Part shown: in pieces, positions 1 to 6,400 of the stretch | Numbering within the stretch: position 1 is the stretch's first letter | Layout: each line of letters begins with the position of its first letter | From: Lachnospiraceae bacterium | GTDB lineage: Bacteria > Bacillota > Clostridia > Lachnospirales > Lachnospiraceae | Direction: 5' to 3' | Length of the DNA stretch: 13,107 bases | Assembly (NCBI GenBank): GCA_024684155.1 | Contig: JAIKXK010000152.1 | Span: 1-13,107, forward strand | Position numbers and translations under genes: made by a program | The notes under the pieces: model-generated | Seen by the model: only the letters and a program-made list of their open reading frames with translations | What the model was told of the DNA's origin: nothing | Database searches by the model: none

Positions 1-1
1 A

Positions 2-328
2 GAAGAAGCAAAGATAAGAACAAAGAAAGTATTTGAAGAGGTAAAAGACTGGTATAAAACCATACAGCTGCAGAGACAAAATCAAATGGCAGACATTAGT
101 GCTATGATAGTATTAGATGAAGTAATGGCAGGAATTTCTACTGGCTTTTTAGAAGAAAATGAAGTAATTAATTTTATAAAAAGTTTACCAAAAGAAATAG
201 AAGTGGTTTTGACAGGAAGAAATCCTTCGAAACATATGGAAGAACTTGCAGATTATATTTCTGTACTAGAGGAGAGAAAGCATCCTTTTCAAAAAGGTGT
301 GTCTGCAAGAAAAGGTGTTGAGTATTAA
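2..328 (+). CDS. cobO: Cob(I)yrinic acid a,c-diamide adenosyltransferase, C-terminal part (5' end outside window)
   Basis: The frame is open from the first full codon at position 2 to a TAA at 326-328, so this is the 3' part of a gene that begins upstream. About 108 residues are visible. The segment with a VLDEVMAGIS motif, then VVLTGRNPSK, then ELADYISVLEERKHPFQKG and a final ARKGVEY matches the C-terminal half of the BtuR/CobO family. These are P-loop corrinoid adenosyltransferases that transfer the adenosyl group of ATP to Co(I) of the corrin ring in cobalamin biosynthesis or salvage. The LDE is the Walker B-like segment; the P-loop itself would lie upstream. The ATG at 86 is internal and not the true start. 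A terminator hairpin begins at the stop codon. Whether the gene sits in a cobalamin operon cannot be seen. Confidence 0.85.
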   Translation, partial: EEAKIRTKKVFEEVKDWYKTIQLQRQNQMADISAMIVLDEVMAGISTGFLEENEVINFIKSLPKEIEVVLTGRNPSKHMEELADYISVLEERKHPFQKGVSARKGVEY

Positions 329-350
329 GGGGATATTAGTTCCCTTTTTC
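327..350 (+). terminator. Rho-independent terminator of cobO
   Basis: The arms 327-333 (AAGGGGA) and 340-346 (TTCCCTT) form a 7-bp stem with one G-U pair and a 6-nt loop, followed by a T-rich tail (TTTCTTTTTC). The hairpin starts within the cobO stop codon, and its loop holds the stop codon of the convergent gene. The minus-strand side has no T-run, so it should work mainly for cobO. Confidence 0.65.
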
Positions 351-575
351 TTTTTCTAGGTATTCTATATAATCAGGATCAGGCTCATGTTCCACTTCAT
401 TTAGGACGGATGAGGTGTTTTGCATTGTAGTTTCCTCTACATCGTCTTCAAGTCCTGTCAGGGCTTTGAAAGGAGAAAATTGAGCAGCCCTTGTAATGGC
501 ATCCATTCTGGGATGACGGGGAGAGGTAGGGTGTTCTTTATTAATAATATCATCGTATTTATGAGTTTCTTCCAT
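336..575 (-). CDS. Small YolD-like protein (short form), divergent from Y-family polymerase
   Basis: This is a 79-residue acidic protein beginning MEETHKYDDIINKEHP, with the core HPRMDAITRAAQFSPFKALTGLEDDVEET (residues about 21-50). I recognise the HPxM...RAAQFSPFxALTG block as the N-terminal signature of YolD-like proteins that in Clostridia sit beside Y-family polymerases. The longer relatives I recall also carry a C-terminal YolD domain of roughly 50-60 residues. Here the protein ends soon after the signature in an acidic tail (EHEPDPDYIEYLEKEKGN), so it is a short form. In Bacillus, yolD genes pair with uvrX/Y-polymerase genes and their role is unclear. The start is supported by a GGAGAT ribosome binding site (complement of 581-589). 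It is divergent from the polymerase, sharing 119 bp of upstream DNA. The family call is from memory and is moderately sure. Confidence 0.68.
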   Translation of the reverse strand: MEETHKYDDIINKEHPTSPRHPRMDAITRAAQFSPFKALTGLEDDVEETTMQNTSSVLNEVEHEPDPDYIEYLEKEKGN

Positions 576-694
576 AAATAATCTCCTATGAGTATCTCCC
601 TTTTGGAGGAGACTTTTCGTATAATTCTACTAATTCATTATAATAAAAATCTTGTTATAATGGGAGAAAAGATTCTTACAAAGGAGGTAAAAAG
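576..694. promoter_or_regulatory. Divergent promoter region between YolD-like gene and polymerase
   Basis: For the polymerase there is an extended -10 (TGTTATAAT, the hexamer at 656-661), with only a poor -35 about 16 nt upstream (TTCATT, 634-639). A minus-strand TATAAT occurs at 637-642 and could serve the YolD-like gene, but no good -35 was found for it. The region has other TATAAT hexamers (620-625, 639-644), so assignment is tentative. I saw no GAAC-N4-GTTC LexA box here, so SOS control is not supported by the sequence. Confidence 0.5.
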
Positions 695-2134
695 ATGGAA
701 AAAACCTATATTGCAATTGACTTAAAATCTTTTTATGCCTCCGTAGAATGTAGAGAAAGAGGCCTAGATCCACTCCAGGCAAAGCTTGTGGTGGCTGATC
801 CAACCCGTACAGATAAAACCATTTGTCTTGCTGTTTCGCCAGAGCTAAAACGATATGGAATTCCAGGACGACCAAGACTTTTTGAAGTAAAACAAAAAGC
901 AAAACAACTACAGCTGGATTTTATAACAGCACCACCTAGAATGCGTCTTTATATGGAATACAGTACAAAAATCTTTGGAATCTATCTTCGATATATTGCC
1001 CCGGAAGATATGCATGTCTATTCTGTAGATGAGTGCTTTATGGATGTGACGGGCTATTTAAATACCTATCAGATGACAGCAGAGGAACTGGCCAGAAAAA
1101 TGATAGAAGAGGTATTAGTAGAGACGGGAATTACTGCAACGGCAGGTATAGGAACCAATATGTATCTTTGTAAAATTGCTATGGATGTGGTAGCAAAGCA
1201 TATGCCCGCAGATGAAAATGGAGTACGTATTGCTTCTTTGGATGAAATGAGTTATCGTAAACTATTGTGGAATCACAAGCCGATTACGGATTTTTGGCGT
1301 GTAGGAAGAGGCTATGCGAAAAAATTAGAGAAGTATGGAATGTATACTATGGGAGATGTGGCCAGATGTTCCATAGGAAAAGACGATGATTATTACAACG
1401 AAGAACTTCTCTATAAGTTGTTTGGTGTAAATGCGGAACTGTTGATTGATCATGCCTGGGGCTATGAACCCTGTACCATTGCAGAGATTAAATCTTATAA
1501 GCCAGAGACAAATTCTTTGAGTCAGGGGCAGGTGTTACAGCGACCTTATGAGCATAAAGAGGCAGCAGTGATTGTAAAGGAAATGTCAGAACTTTTAGCT
1601 TTGGATTTGGTGGAAAAACATTTAGTTACCAATCAGCTGGTCCTTACCATTGGCTATGATATCGAAAATATCAAAGATGAAAAACGAAGAAAGAAATATA
1701 AAGGCGAAGTAGTAATTGATCACTATGGAAGAGCAATTCCAAAACATGGTCATGGAACGAAGAATCTACCTTATTATAATTCTTCCTCTAAAATGATTAT
1801 TGAGAAAATGTCAGAGTTGTTTGAGGAAATTACAGATGAAACTCTTTTGGTGCGTCGCGTTACAGTGGTGGCAAATAATGTGATTACTGAGAAAAAAGCA
1901 AAAAACCAAAAGAAAAATGCCTATGAGCAGCTGACTATTTTTGATAATTTTGAGGAGGAACAAAAAGAAAAACAGCAACAGGAAAAGGAACAGGAAAAAG
2001 AACGTTCTTTGCAACAGGCTATGCTTTCTATTAAGAATAAGTATGGAAAAAATGCAATTCTTCGAGGCACCAATTTTGAGGAGGGTGCTATGACAATAGA
2101 ACGAAACGCTCAAGTAGGTGGTCATAAAGCATAA
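695..2134 (+). CDS. Y-family translesion DNA polymerase (DinB/UmuC type)
   Basis: A 479-residue translesion polymerase that inserts nucleotides opposite damaged template bases. The palm domain begins with IDLKSFYASVE (residues 8-18), giving metal-binding D9 and the steric-gate tyrosine Y14. The second catalytic block SVDE is at 110-113 (D112, E113). The segment YGIPGRPRLFEV (about 54-65) is typical of the Firmicutes UmuC-like subgroup. A GIGTNMYLCKIAMD stretch matches the helix-hairpin-helix/thumb region that follows the palm. Near the C-terminus, QLTIF (412-416) fits the beta-clamp-binding pentapeptide. It is followed by a Glu/Gln/Lys-rich probably helical stretch and a conserved-looking end (KNKYGKNAILRG...IERNAQVGGHKA). 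The start has a perfect AGGAGG at 682-687, 7 nt upstream. It is the first gene of a tight plus-strand cluster, with 17 bp to the next gene. DinB versus UmuC naming is not resolved here. Confidence 0.93.
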   Translation: MEKTYIAIDLKSFYASVECRERGLDPLQAKLVVADPTRTDKTICLAVSPELKRYGIPGRPRLFEVKQKAKQLQLDFITAPPRMRLYMEYSTKIFGIYLRYIAPEDMHVYSVDECFMDVTGYLNTYQMTAEELARKMIEEVLVETGITATAGIGTNMYLCKIAMDVVAKHMPADENGVRIASLDEMSYRKLLWNHKPITDFWRVGRGYAKKLEKYGMYTMGDVARCSIGKDDDYYNEELLYKLFGVNAELLIDHAWGYEPCTIAEIKSYKPETNSLSQGQVLQRPYEHKEAAVIVKEMSELLALDLVEKHLVTNQLVLTIGYDIENIKDEKRRKKYKGEVVIDHYGRAIPKHGHGTKNLPYYNSSSKMIIEKMSELFEEITDETLLVRRVTVVANNVITEKKAKNQKKNAYEQLTIFDNFEEEQKEKQQQEKEQEKERSLQQAMLSIKNKYGKNAILRGTNFEEGAMTIERNAQVGGHKA

Positions 2135-2151
2135 AAATTAGAGGAGTTACT

Positions 2152-4164
2152 ATGAAAAAAATAAAACAAATAATATTGCTTTTATTAGCCCTTGTTATGG
2201 TAAGTACAGTCACTACCGCTCACAAAGTGGAAGCGGCTTCAGGATATACCATTCAGGTGAATAAAGGAACTAATGTAGTTACAGTTTTTGATGCTTCTGG
2301 CAATGTGGTAAAAGCTATGACATGCTCTACCGGAAGCGCTACGCCTGTGGGTACTTTTAAAACAAAGACGAAGTATCGTTGGTGGGAGTTAGATGGCCCA
2401 AGTTACGGACAGTATTGTACGAGAATTACAGGACATATTTTATTTCATTCTGTTTGGTACTATCGTAAAGATTCAGCAACACAATCTACAAAAGAGTTTA
2501 ATAAGCTTGGAACTACTGCATCCCATGGTTGTGTAAGACTCGCTACCGCTGATTCAAAGTGGATTTATGACAATTGTAGTCTAAGTACTACAGTTAACAT
2601 TATTAATGGCAGTGCTGCTAATGATCCTTGGGGTAAACCTGAAATGATTAAGGTAAATACGGATAATAAGATGGATTGGGATCCTACAGATCCAGATATT
2701 CTAAATCCTTATAATTACAAGGGCGCTAGTATTGATACTTCAAAAGTGAAAAAAACCGTATCCTATGGAAAAACATTTCATCCAAAAGATGGATTGAAAG
2801 CGTATGATACCTGTGGCAATGATATTACTTCTAAGGTTTCAGTTTCAGGAAAGGTCAAAAAGAAAAAACTTGGCAAATATAATGTTGTTTATACCGTAAC
2901 AGATGCCTTAGGAAGAAGCGCATCAAAGATTATTACTGTACGGGTAAAAGATACTTATAAAGCAAAAATTACCGGTGTATCCTCTAAGAAAACCGTGGAA
3001 TACAAAAAGAGCTTAAATTTAAAGTCCAAGGTAAAGGCAAAAACAGTATCTGGAAAGAATATAACGAAAAAGCTTAAAATTTACGTAAAATCACCAGGGT
3101 CTTCGAAGTATAAGATTTGTAAAAGTGGAAAATACCAGTTTAAAAAGACCGGTACCTTTAAGGTGAAATACTATGTAAAGAATACTTATAATAAAAAAGT
3201 TACAACAAAGTACATGAAGGTACTGGTAAGAGATACAAAGGCTCCAATACTAACAGGGGTATCGAAAAATAAGACAACTATAGCAGCTGGAGAGTCAGTG
3301 AATCTTTTAAGCGGAGTAAAAGCAAAATTAGTAAGTGGAAAGAACATAACTAGTCGGTTGAAGGTTACGGTATACAATCAAACAACAGGTACGACTGATA
3401 CAATTAAGTCTGTAAATAAACAGGCGAAAATGGGTGGAGTTTATCAGTTTAGTATGCCGGCTACCTATGTGGTAACTTATACAGTGAAAAATCCTACAGG
3501 CAAAAAGGAAACAACTTTGAGCAAAACCTACGTGGTAAAGGATTTGGCAGAACCGGTTATTTCCGGAGTAAATACGGTAAGTAAAACAGCATACCAAAAT
3601 GATTCCATCAGTCTTTTTGATGGTGTAAATGCAAACCTAAAAACAGGAGCTAGTGTTACAGCATCTTTACAGGCAACTGTAACCTATACTGGGGATGGCT
3701 CAACCCAAACCTTTGGATATAGTACTTCTACAACCTATACATTCAGTAAAGTTGGAACCTATGTAATTACCTACACAGCCTATAATCCAAATAATAAGGC
3801 ATCATCCTCAGTTTCTGTAACCTACGTGGTTGTAGATGGGGCAGCACCAGTTATTTCAGGTGTGAATACAACGACTCAGAGTGTTACAACAGGAACAAGC
3901 CTTTCGCTGTTTAGCAATATTAGTGCAGCTTTGGTTTCAGGTACAGATGTTTCCTCTACCTTAACAGTCAGCATTGTATATACTGCAGAGGATGGAACTA
4001 CATCAACCCTTGGAAGCTATGCTTATGCCACAAACCAAGGGGCAACCTATACTTTTGCAAATGCCGGAACCTATGTGTTAACATATATGGCAACAAATAC
4101 AAATAATAATACAACGACTAACGTGACTGCGACGTATGGGGTTAGCACTACCGTTAGTCCATAA
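2152..4164 (+). CDS. Secreted L,D-transpeptidase (YkuD) with five Ig-like repeats
   Basis: A 670-residue exported protein. Residues 1-29 form a signal peptide: a lysine-rich start, the hydrophobic core IILLLLALVMVSTV, and a likely cut at VEA|AS. Residues 31-152 are a YkuD domain. H99 in the LFHS motif and the catalytic SHGCVRL block (124-130, nucleophile C127, R129) are all present, so it should be an active cysteine transpeptidase making 3-3 peptidoglycan crosslinks or attaching proteins to the wall. The rest is a string of beta-sandwich (Ig-like/DUF5011-type) repeats at about 198-267, 268-361, 362-463, 464-561 and 562-665. Units 3-5 open with AP(I/V)-type motifs (APILTGV, EPVISGV, APVISGV) and have a GTYVxTY motif near their ends. 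There is no LPXTG or C-terminal membrane segment. The first repeats are very lysine-rich, while the last has no Lys or Arg. GAGGAG at 2141-2146 supports the start. It is 17 bp after the polymerase and 15 bp before the next gene. Confidence 0.9.
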   Translation: MKKIKQIILLLLALVMVSTVTTAHKVEAASGYTIQVNKGTNVVTVFDASGNVVKAMTCSTGSATPVGTFKTKTKYRWWELDGPSYGQYCTRITGHILFHSVWYYRKDSATQSTKEFNKLGTTASHGCVRLATADSKWIYDNCSLSTTVNIINGSAANDPWGKPEMIKVNTDNKMDWDPTDPDILNPYNYKGASIDTSKVKKTVSYGKTFHPKDGLKAYDTCGNDITSKVSVSGKVKKKKLGKYNVVYTVTDALGRSASKIITVRVKDTYKAKITGVSSKKTVEYKKSLNLKSKVKAKTVSGKNITKKLKIYVKSPGSSKYKICKSGKYQFKKTGTFKVKYYVKNTYNKKVTTKYMKVLVRDTKAPILTGVSKNKTTIAAGESVNLLSGVKAKLVSGKNITSRLKVTVYNQTTGTTDTIKSVNKQAKMGGVYQFSMPATYVVTYTVKNPTGKKETTLSKTYVVKDLAEPVISGVNTVSKTAYQNDSISLFDGVNANLKTGASVTASLQATVTYTGDGSTQTFGYSTSTTYTFSKVGTYVITYTAYNPNNKASSSVSVTYVVVDGAAPVISGVNTTTQSVTTGTSLSLFSNISAALVSGTDVSSTLTVSIVYTAEDGTTSTLGSYAYATNQGATYTFANAGTYVLTYMATNTNNNTTTNVTATYGVSTTVSP

Positions 4165-4179
4165 GAAAGTGGTGAAACA

Positions 4180-4491
4180 ATGATAGAACGGAAACGTTTA
4201 TTGGCTTTGGCGTTTTACAATAAAGAACATTTTTCAGGAAGCGATCAGGAAAGAAATTTGCGATTTCGAGTGGAAAAAGTCACGCCTTCATTGCCGGATG
4301 ATGCACCAGAGGATGCAGAGCCGGAGGAACCATATTTCTTAGGAACCATTTGGCCGGAGCCTTATAGCTTTGAAAAAACGGACGAGGAAAAGAAAATTAC
4401 CCATAGAGAAGATTTTTCAGAAGAAGGTCTTTGTGCGTTAGTTGATTGGATGAATGATCATCGATTTGAACGAGAGGATTGGGCCAGATAA
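4180..4491 (+). CDS. Hypothetical acidic protein, 103 residues
   Basis: I do not recognise a family. The product is a soluble, acidic, 103-residue protein without a signal peptide or membrane segment. It starts MIERKRLLALAFYNKEHFSGS, has a Pro/Glu/Asp-rich middle (PSLPDDAPEDAEPEEPYF), then GTIWPEPYSFEKTDEEKK, and ends with a helical-looking segment, FSEEGLCALVDWMNDHRFEREDWAR. The aromatic and charged pattern and clean reading frame look like a real gene. The ribosome binding site is weak (GTGGTG, about 5 nt before the ATG), so it may depend on translation from the L,D-transpeptidase gene that ends 15 bp upstream. It is the last gene of the cluster and is followed by a strong hairpin at 4512-4543. 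No function can be assigned. Confidence 0.7.
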   Translation: MIERKRLLALAFYNKEHFSGSDQERNLRFRVEKVTPSLPDDAPEDAEPEEPYFLGTIWPEPYSFEKTDEEKKITHREDFSEEGLCALVDWMNDHRFEREDWAR

Positions 4492-4511
4492 TATTTAGAT
4501 ATGGAAAAGAA

Positions 4512-4543
4512 AAAGCAGTCGGTTTATCTCAACCGGCTGCTTT
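4512..4543. terminator. Bidirectional terminator hairpin overlapping the 3' end of the minus-strand gene
   Basis: The arms 4512-4524 and 4531-4543 form a 13-bp stem around a 6-nt loop (TATCTC). On the plus strand the single irregular pair is U-G; on the minus strand the same position is an A-C mismatch. The better T-tract lies on the minus-strand side (CTTTTTCTTTTCC); the plus-strand tail is interrupted (TTTCGTATTTCATTTTTG). The right arm encodes the last residues of the 76-residue protein, and its TAA stop lies across the arm-loop junction. Confidence 0.82.
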
Positions 4544-4754
4544 CGTATTTCATTTTTGTTCTTATGCAGTTTTTTAAGTCGTCAACACGTTTGTCCAAGT
4601 CACCATCTTCTACAACAACATCTAAAGATGCTGCAAAATTATCAATGACGTGGTCGTCTAGTAGTTCCTGTACCTGCATTTTTGTGACAATGTCATATTT
4701 TTCTTCTAACTCATCGGAGTCAAAGAATGCCATCATAAGTTCCATGTTGTCCAT
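4524..4754 (-). CDS. Hypothetical acidic protein, 76 residues
   Basis: No family is recognised. The product is small, soluble and acidic: MDNMELMMAFFDSDELEEKYDIVTKMQ, then a segment VIDNFAASLDVVVEDGDLDKRVDDLKNCIRTKMKYESSRLR. The heptad-like hydrophobic spacing suggests mainly alpha helices. There is no signal peptide. The start has a GGGGG stretch about 6 nt upstream (complement of 4761-4765). It begins 15 bp after the phospholipase C stop on the same strand, so the two are probably cotranscribed, although one product is exported and this one is cytoplasmic. The final codons and stop lie in the terminator hairpin. A plus-strand frame over the same bases (4501-4758) starts inside the hairpin and is rich in Ser/Thr, so the minus frame is preferred. 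Confidence 0.72.
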   Translation of the reverse strand: MDNMELMMAFFDSDELEEKYDIVTKMQVQELLDDHVIDNFAASLDVVVEDGDLDKRVDDLKNCIRTKMKYESSRLR

Positions 4755-4769
4755 GTAAAACCCCCTGTT

Positions 4770-5768
4770 TTAAAAATTCGTGGAGTAAATGTGACGGGCA
4801 AGTTCTTCGTTTCCAAAGTCTACGATGATAACACCATAGCTAGTTTGAGAAGAAAACTCATAGTCTAGTAAGTTTTTGTTTAGGATTCTGGCGTATTTTT
4901 TGGGGTGGCCAGCATATCCATTACCAGAGGTGGAACAGAAATTTAGGGAGAAGGTTTCGTCTCCAGCCTGACAATTTTCTAATGATTCCACAATTGCGTC
5001 CCATTTGGTCTCTACATTGTATTTATAACGATCCTGTACCCAAAGCTGATTGGATTCAGTAATCATTGTAACCTCTTGTGTATCGATGATTGCCTCTTTG
5101 TTATCCTGGTTTGACCAGTTAAAATGCAATCCAGTACGTGTTTCTCCAAGCCCATTTACATCTTCAAATCTGGTAGCTAAAACAATTTTGCCACGAACAT
5201 CTCCAAGACTAGGAATTTCGTTTTCTGTGTACCACTTAGAAGAGTTTTCATCTATGGCTTCAAAAAACTTTGACTCAAAAACCGATGGATCATCATCGCT
5301 GTTTTCTGATTTTACACAAAATATTATGGTCTCAGATGGATGCTCATCTAAAAACTCATAAATATCTTCCAAGGCATCTTCGAGATAAAGGGTTTCAGAA
5401 AATAACTGAAGGAAGGAAGATCCTTTTTTACAGGTTCCAAAGCTGTGAATAAATTTAAGCTTTTCGCCTTCTTCTGTTTCATCTAATGCTAAACGAATAT
5501 CCAAGTAGCGATATCCGGAATTTAGCTGTTCCTTAAAACTTTGCGTCTGGCACTGTAAAAAGAAACTTGGAAAAATATGAGCAGTGGCACTGTCATGGGT
5601 GCCGGGAACGGTAACAGATGACAAATAAGTATCATCAGAAATATTTGACATCCAATCTGTTGCCGAAATGTTGTTATCTGCCGCTTTTACTTCATTGATG
5701 GAAAAAGATGACAAAACGCATCCAACCATCAGCGTAAGTGCAAGTAATATCTTAAGAATTCTTTTCAT
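4770..5768 (-). CDS. Secreted phosphatidylinositol-specific phospholipase C (PI-PLC X domain)
   Basis: A 332-residue exported phosphodiesterase that should cleave phosphatidylinositol to diacylglycerol and inositol cyclic phosphate. The N-terminus is a signal peptide with core ILKILLALTLMVGCVLSSF. The cut may be at VKA|AD (about 29), although MVGC (C17) also resembles a lipobox, so a lipoprotein is possible. Catalytic residues of the bacterial PI-PLC fold are visible: VPGTHDSAT (H58, D59), YLDIRL (D90, R92) and FIHSFG (H108). Further family-like blocks are GKIVLATRFE (about 193-202), LWVQDRY (242-248) and IIVDFGN (314-320), where D317 probably matches the Asp that supports the general base. 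The length fits single-domain bacterial enzymes. A GAGGGG ribosome binding site lies about 6 nt upstream. It has its own promoter, downstream of the CYTH gene, and is 15 bp from the 76-residue gene after it. Confidence 0.9.
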   Translation of the reverse strand: MKRILKILLALTLMVGCVLSSFSINEVKAADNNISATDWMSNISDDTYLSSVTVPGTHDSATAHIFPSFFLQCQTQSFKEQLNSGYRYLDIRLALDETEEGEKLKFIHSFGTCKKGSSFLQLFSETLYLEDALEDIYEFLDEHPSETIIFCVKSENSDDDPSVFESKFFEAIDENSSKWYTENEIPSLGDVRGKIVLATRFEDVNGLGETRTGLHFNWSNQDNKEAIIDTQEVTMITESNQLWVQDRYKYNVETKWDAIVESLENCQAGDETFSLNFCSTSGNGYAGHPKKYARILNKNLLDYEFSSQTSYGVIIVDFGNEELARHIYSTNF

Positions 5769-5810
5769 TTTTGACCCCTCTTTTGTCTTGCGACATTAAA
5801 TTTTAATAGA

Positions 5811-5839
5811 ATTATACCATATCTTGTAGGGGCAAACAA
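5811..5839 (-). promoter_or_regulatory. Promoter of the phospholipase C gene
   Basis: Reading the minus strand: TTGTTT (complement of 5834-5839), a 17-nt spacer, then an extended -10 TGGTATAAT (hexamer at 5811-5816). The leader to the ATG at 5768 is about 35 nt. Confidence 0.68.
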
Positions 5840-5849
5840 CGGATAGACT

Positions 5850-6311
5850 CTATTTAGATATGCCTTTACTCATATTAGAGTTGTGATAGCGACTGTCAAA
5901 GGTAACATCTTCTCCAAACCATTTCGGTGGTTGAAAAGACAGGGCTTCTTCTTCGGAGGAAAATTCCACCTCTGCTAATAAAAGTCCTTCGTAGTCGCCG
6001 CCAAAAACATCTAATTCACAGGTGAGATGTTTGTCTAGCGGAATAAGATACCGACGTTTCGTAATAATGATGCCATCTGATTTTTTAATTAAATGATCAT
6101 AGGCTTCTTTTGTTAGTGGCAGGTTGTATTCTTCTCGTGACATCATGCCGCTTCCTTTGTAGGTGCAGTAGTAGGTAGCATCTTCTTTTCGAACCCGAAG
6201 TACAGGAGCAGTACAAAGATAGCCCTGTTCTAAATCGTGGTAGGAATAGGATGAAATGTCTCCAGGAACATCATCTAAACTTTGAATTAAAAATTTTTTC
6301 TCAATTTCCAT
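5850..6311 (-). CDS. CYTH-domain protein (triphosphate tunnel metalloenzyme family)
   Basis: A 153-residue single-domain protein. It opens with MEIEKKFLI, the ExExK signature (E2, E4, K6) that names this fold. Alternating charged beta strands of the triphosphate tunnel follow: VLRVRK (R39, R41), YKGSG (K52), ITKRRYLI (K85-R87), CELDVF (E99, D101) and LLAEVEF (E114, E116). The end WFGEDVTFDSRYHNSNMSK matches the closing segment of bacterial CYTH proteins. These enzymes hydrolyse inorganic triphosphate or nucleoside triphosphates with Mg/Mn, and a few are class IV adenylate cyclases. The physiological substrate here is unknown and tripolyphosphatase is the likeliest guess. A GAGGT ribosome binding site lies 5-6 nt upstream. 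It is divergent from the DJ-1 gene and precedes the phospholipase C gene, which has a separate promoter, so a shared function is not implied. Confidence 0.88.
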   Translation of the reverse strand: MEIEKKFLIQSLDDVPGDISSYSYHDLEQGYLCTAPVLRVRKEDATYYCTYKGSGMMSREEYNLPLTKEAYDHLIKKSDGIIITKRRYLIPLDKHLTCELDVFGGDYEGLLLAEVEFSSEEEALSFQPPKWFGEDVTFDSRYHNSNMSKGISK

Positions 6312-6321
6312 AAATTACCTC

Positions 6322-6350
6322 GTGACCTAATTATTTATTCATACTATAAT
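6322..6350 (+). promoter_or_regulatory. Promoter of the DJ-1/PfpI gene
   Basis: GTGACC at 6322-6327, a 17-nt spacer and a perfect TATAAT at 6345-6350. Transcription would begin near 6357, which places the upstream in-frame ATG at 6350 outside the transcript and supports the start at 6401. A weak minus-strand TATAGT (6343-6348) overlaps and might serve the divergent CYTH gene. Confidence 0.55.
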
Positions 6351-6388
6351 TGTTCTTAGCATTACGGATGATATTTTATCAAAAAAAT

Positions 6389-6394
6389 GGAGGG
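6389..6394 (+). promoter_or_regulatory. Ribosome binding site that fixes the DJ-1/PfpI start
   Basis: GGAGGG lies 6 nt before the ATG at 6401. The longer in-frame ATG at 6350 has no such site and would add 17 residues not typical of the family. Confidence 0.85.
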
Positions 6395-6400
6395 AATAAA

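Noticed and set aside
576..694. LexA (SOS) box upstream of the polymerase
   Set aside because: No GAAC-N4-GTTC type site is present, so SOS control cannot be claimed from the sequence.
630..902. Minus-strand open frame of 90 codons across the polymerase start
   Set aside because: It overlaps the catalytic N-terminus of the polymerase and its ribosome binding site, and has no sensible product or binding site of its own.
1811..2125. Minus-strand open frame rich in Phe and Leu
   Set aside because: It is the complement of the Lys/Glu-rich polymerase tail; the apparent hydrophobicity is an artefact of AAA/GAA codons read in reverse.
4501..4758. Plus-strand 85-codon frame opposite the 76-residue gene
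   Set aside because: It starts inside the terminator hairpin, lacks a ribosome binding site and is low-complexity Ser/Thr, whereas the minus frame is well placed in a probable operon.
5050..5452. Two plus-strand frames inside the phospholipase C gene
   Set aside because: They lie wholly opposite a gene with intact catalytic motifs and have no initiation signals.
6350..6400. N-terminal extension of the DJ-1/PfpI protein from ATG 6350
   Set aside because: The ATG overlaps the last base of the predicted -10 box, has no ribosome binding site, and would add residues not seen in the family.
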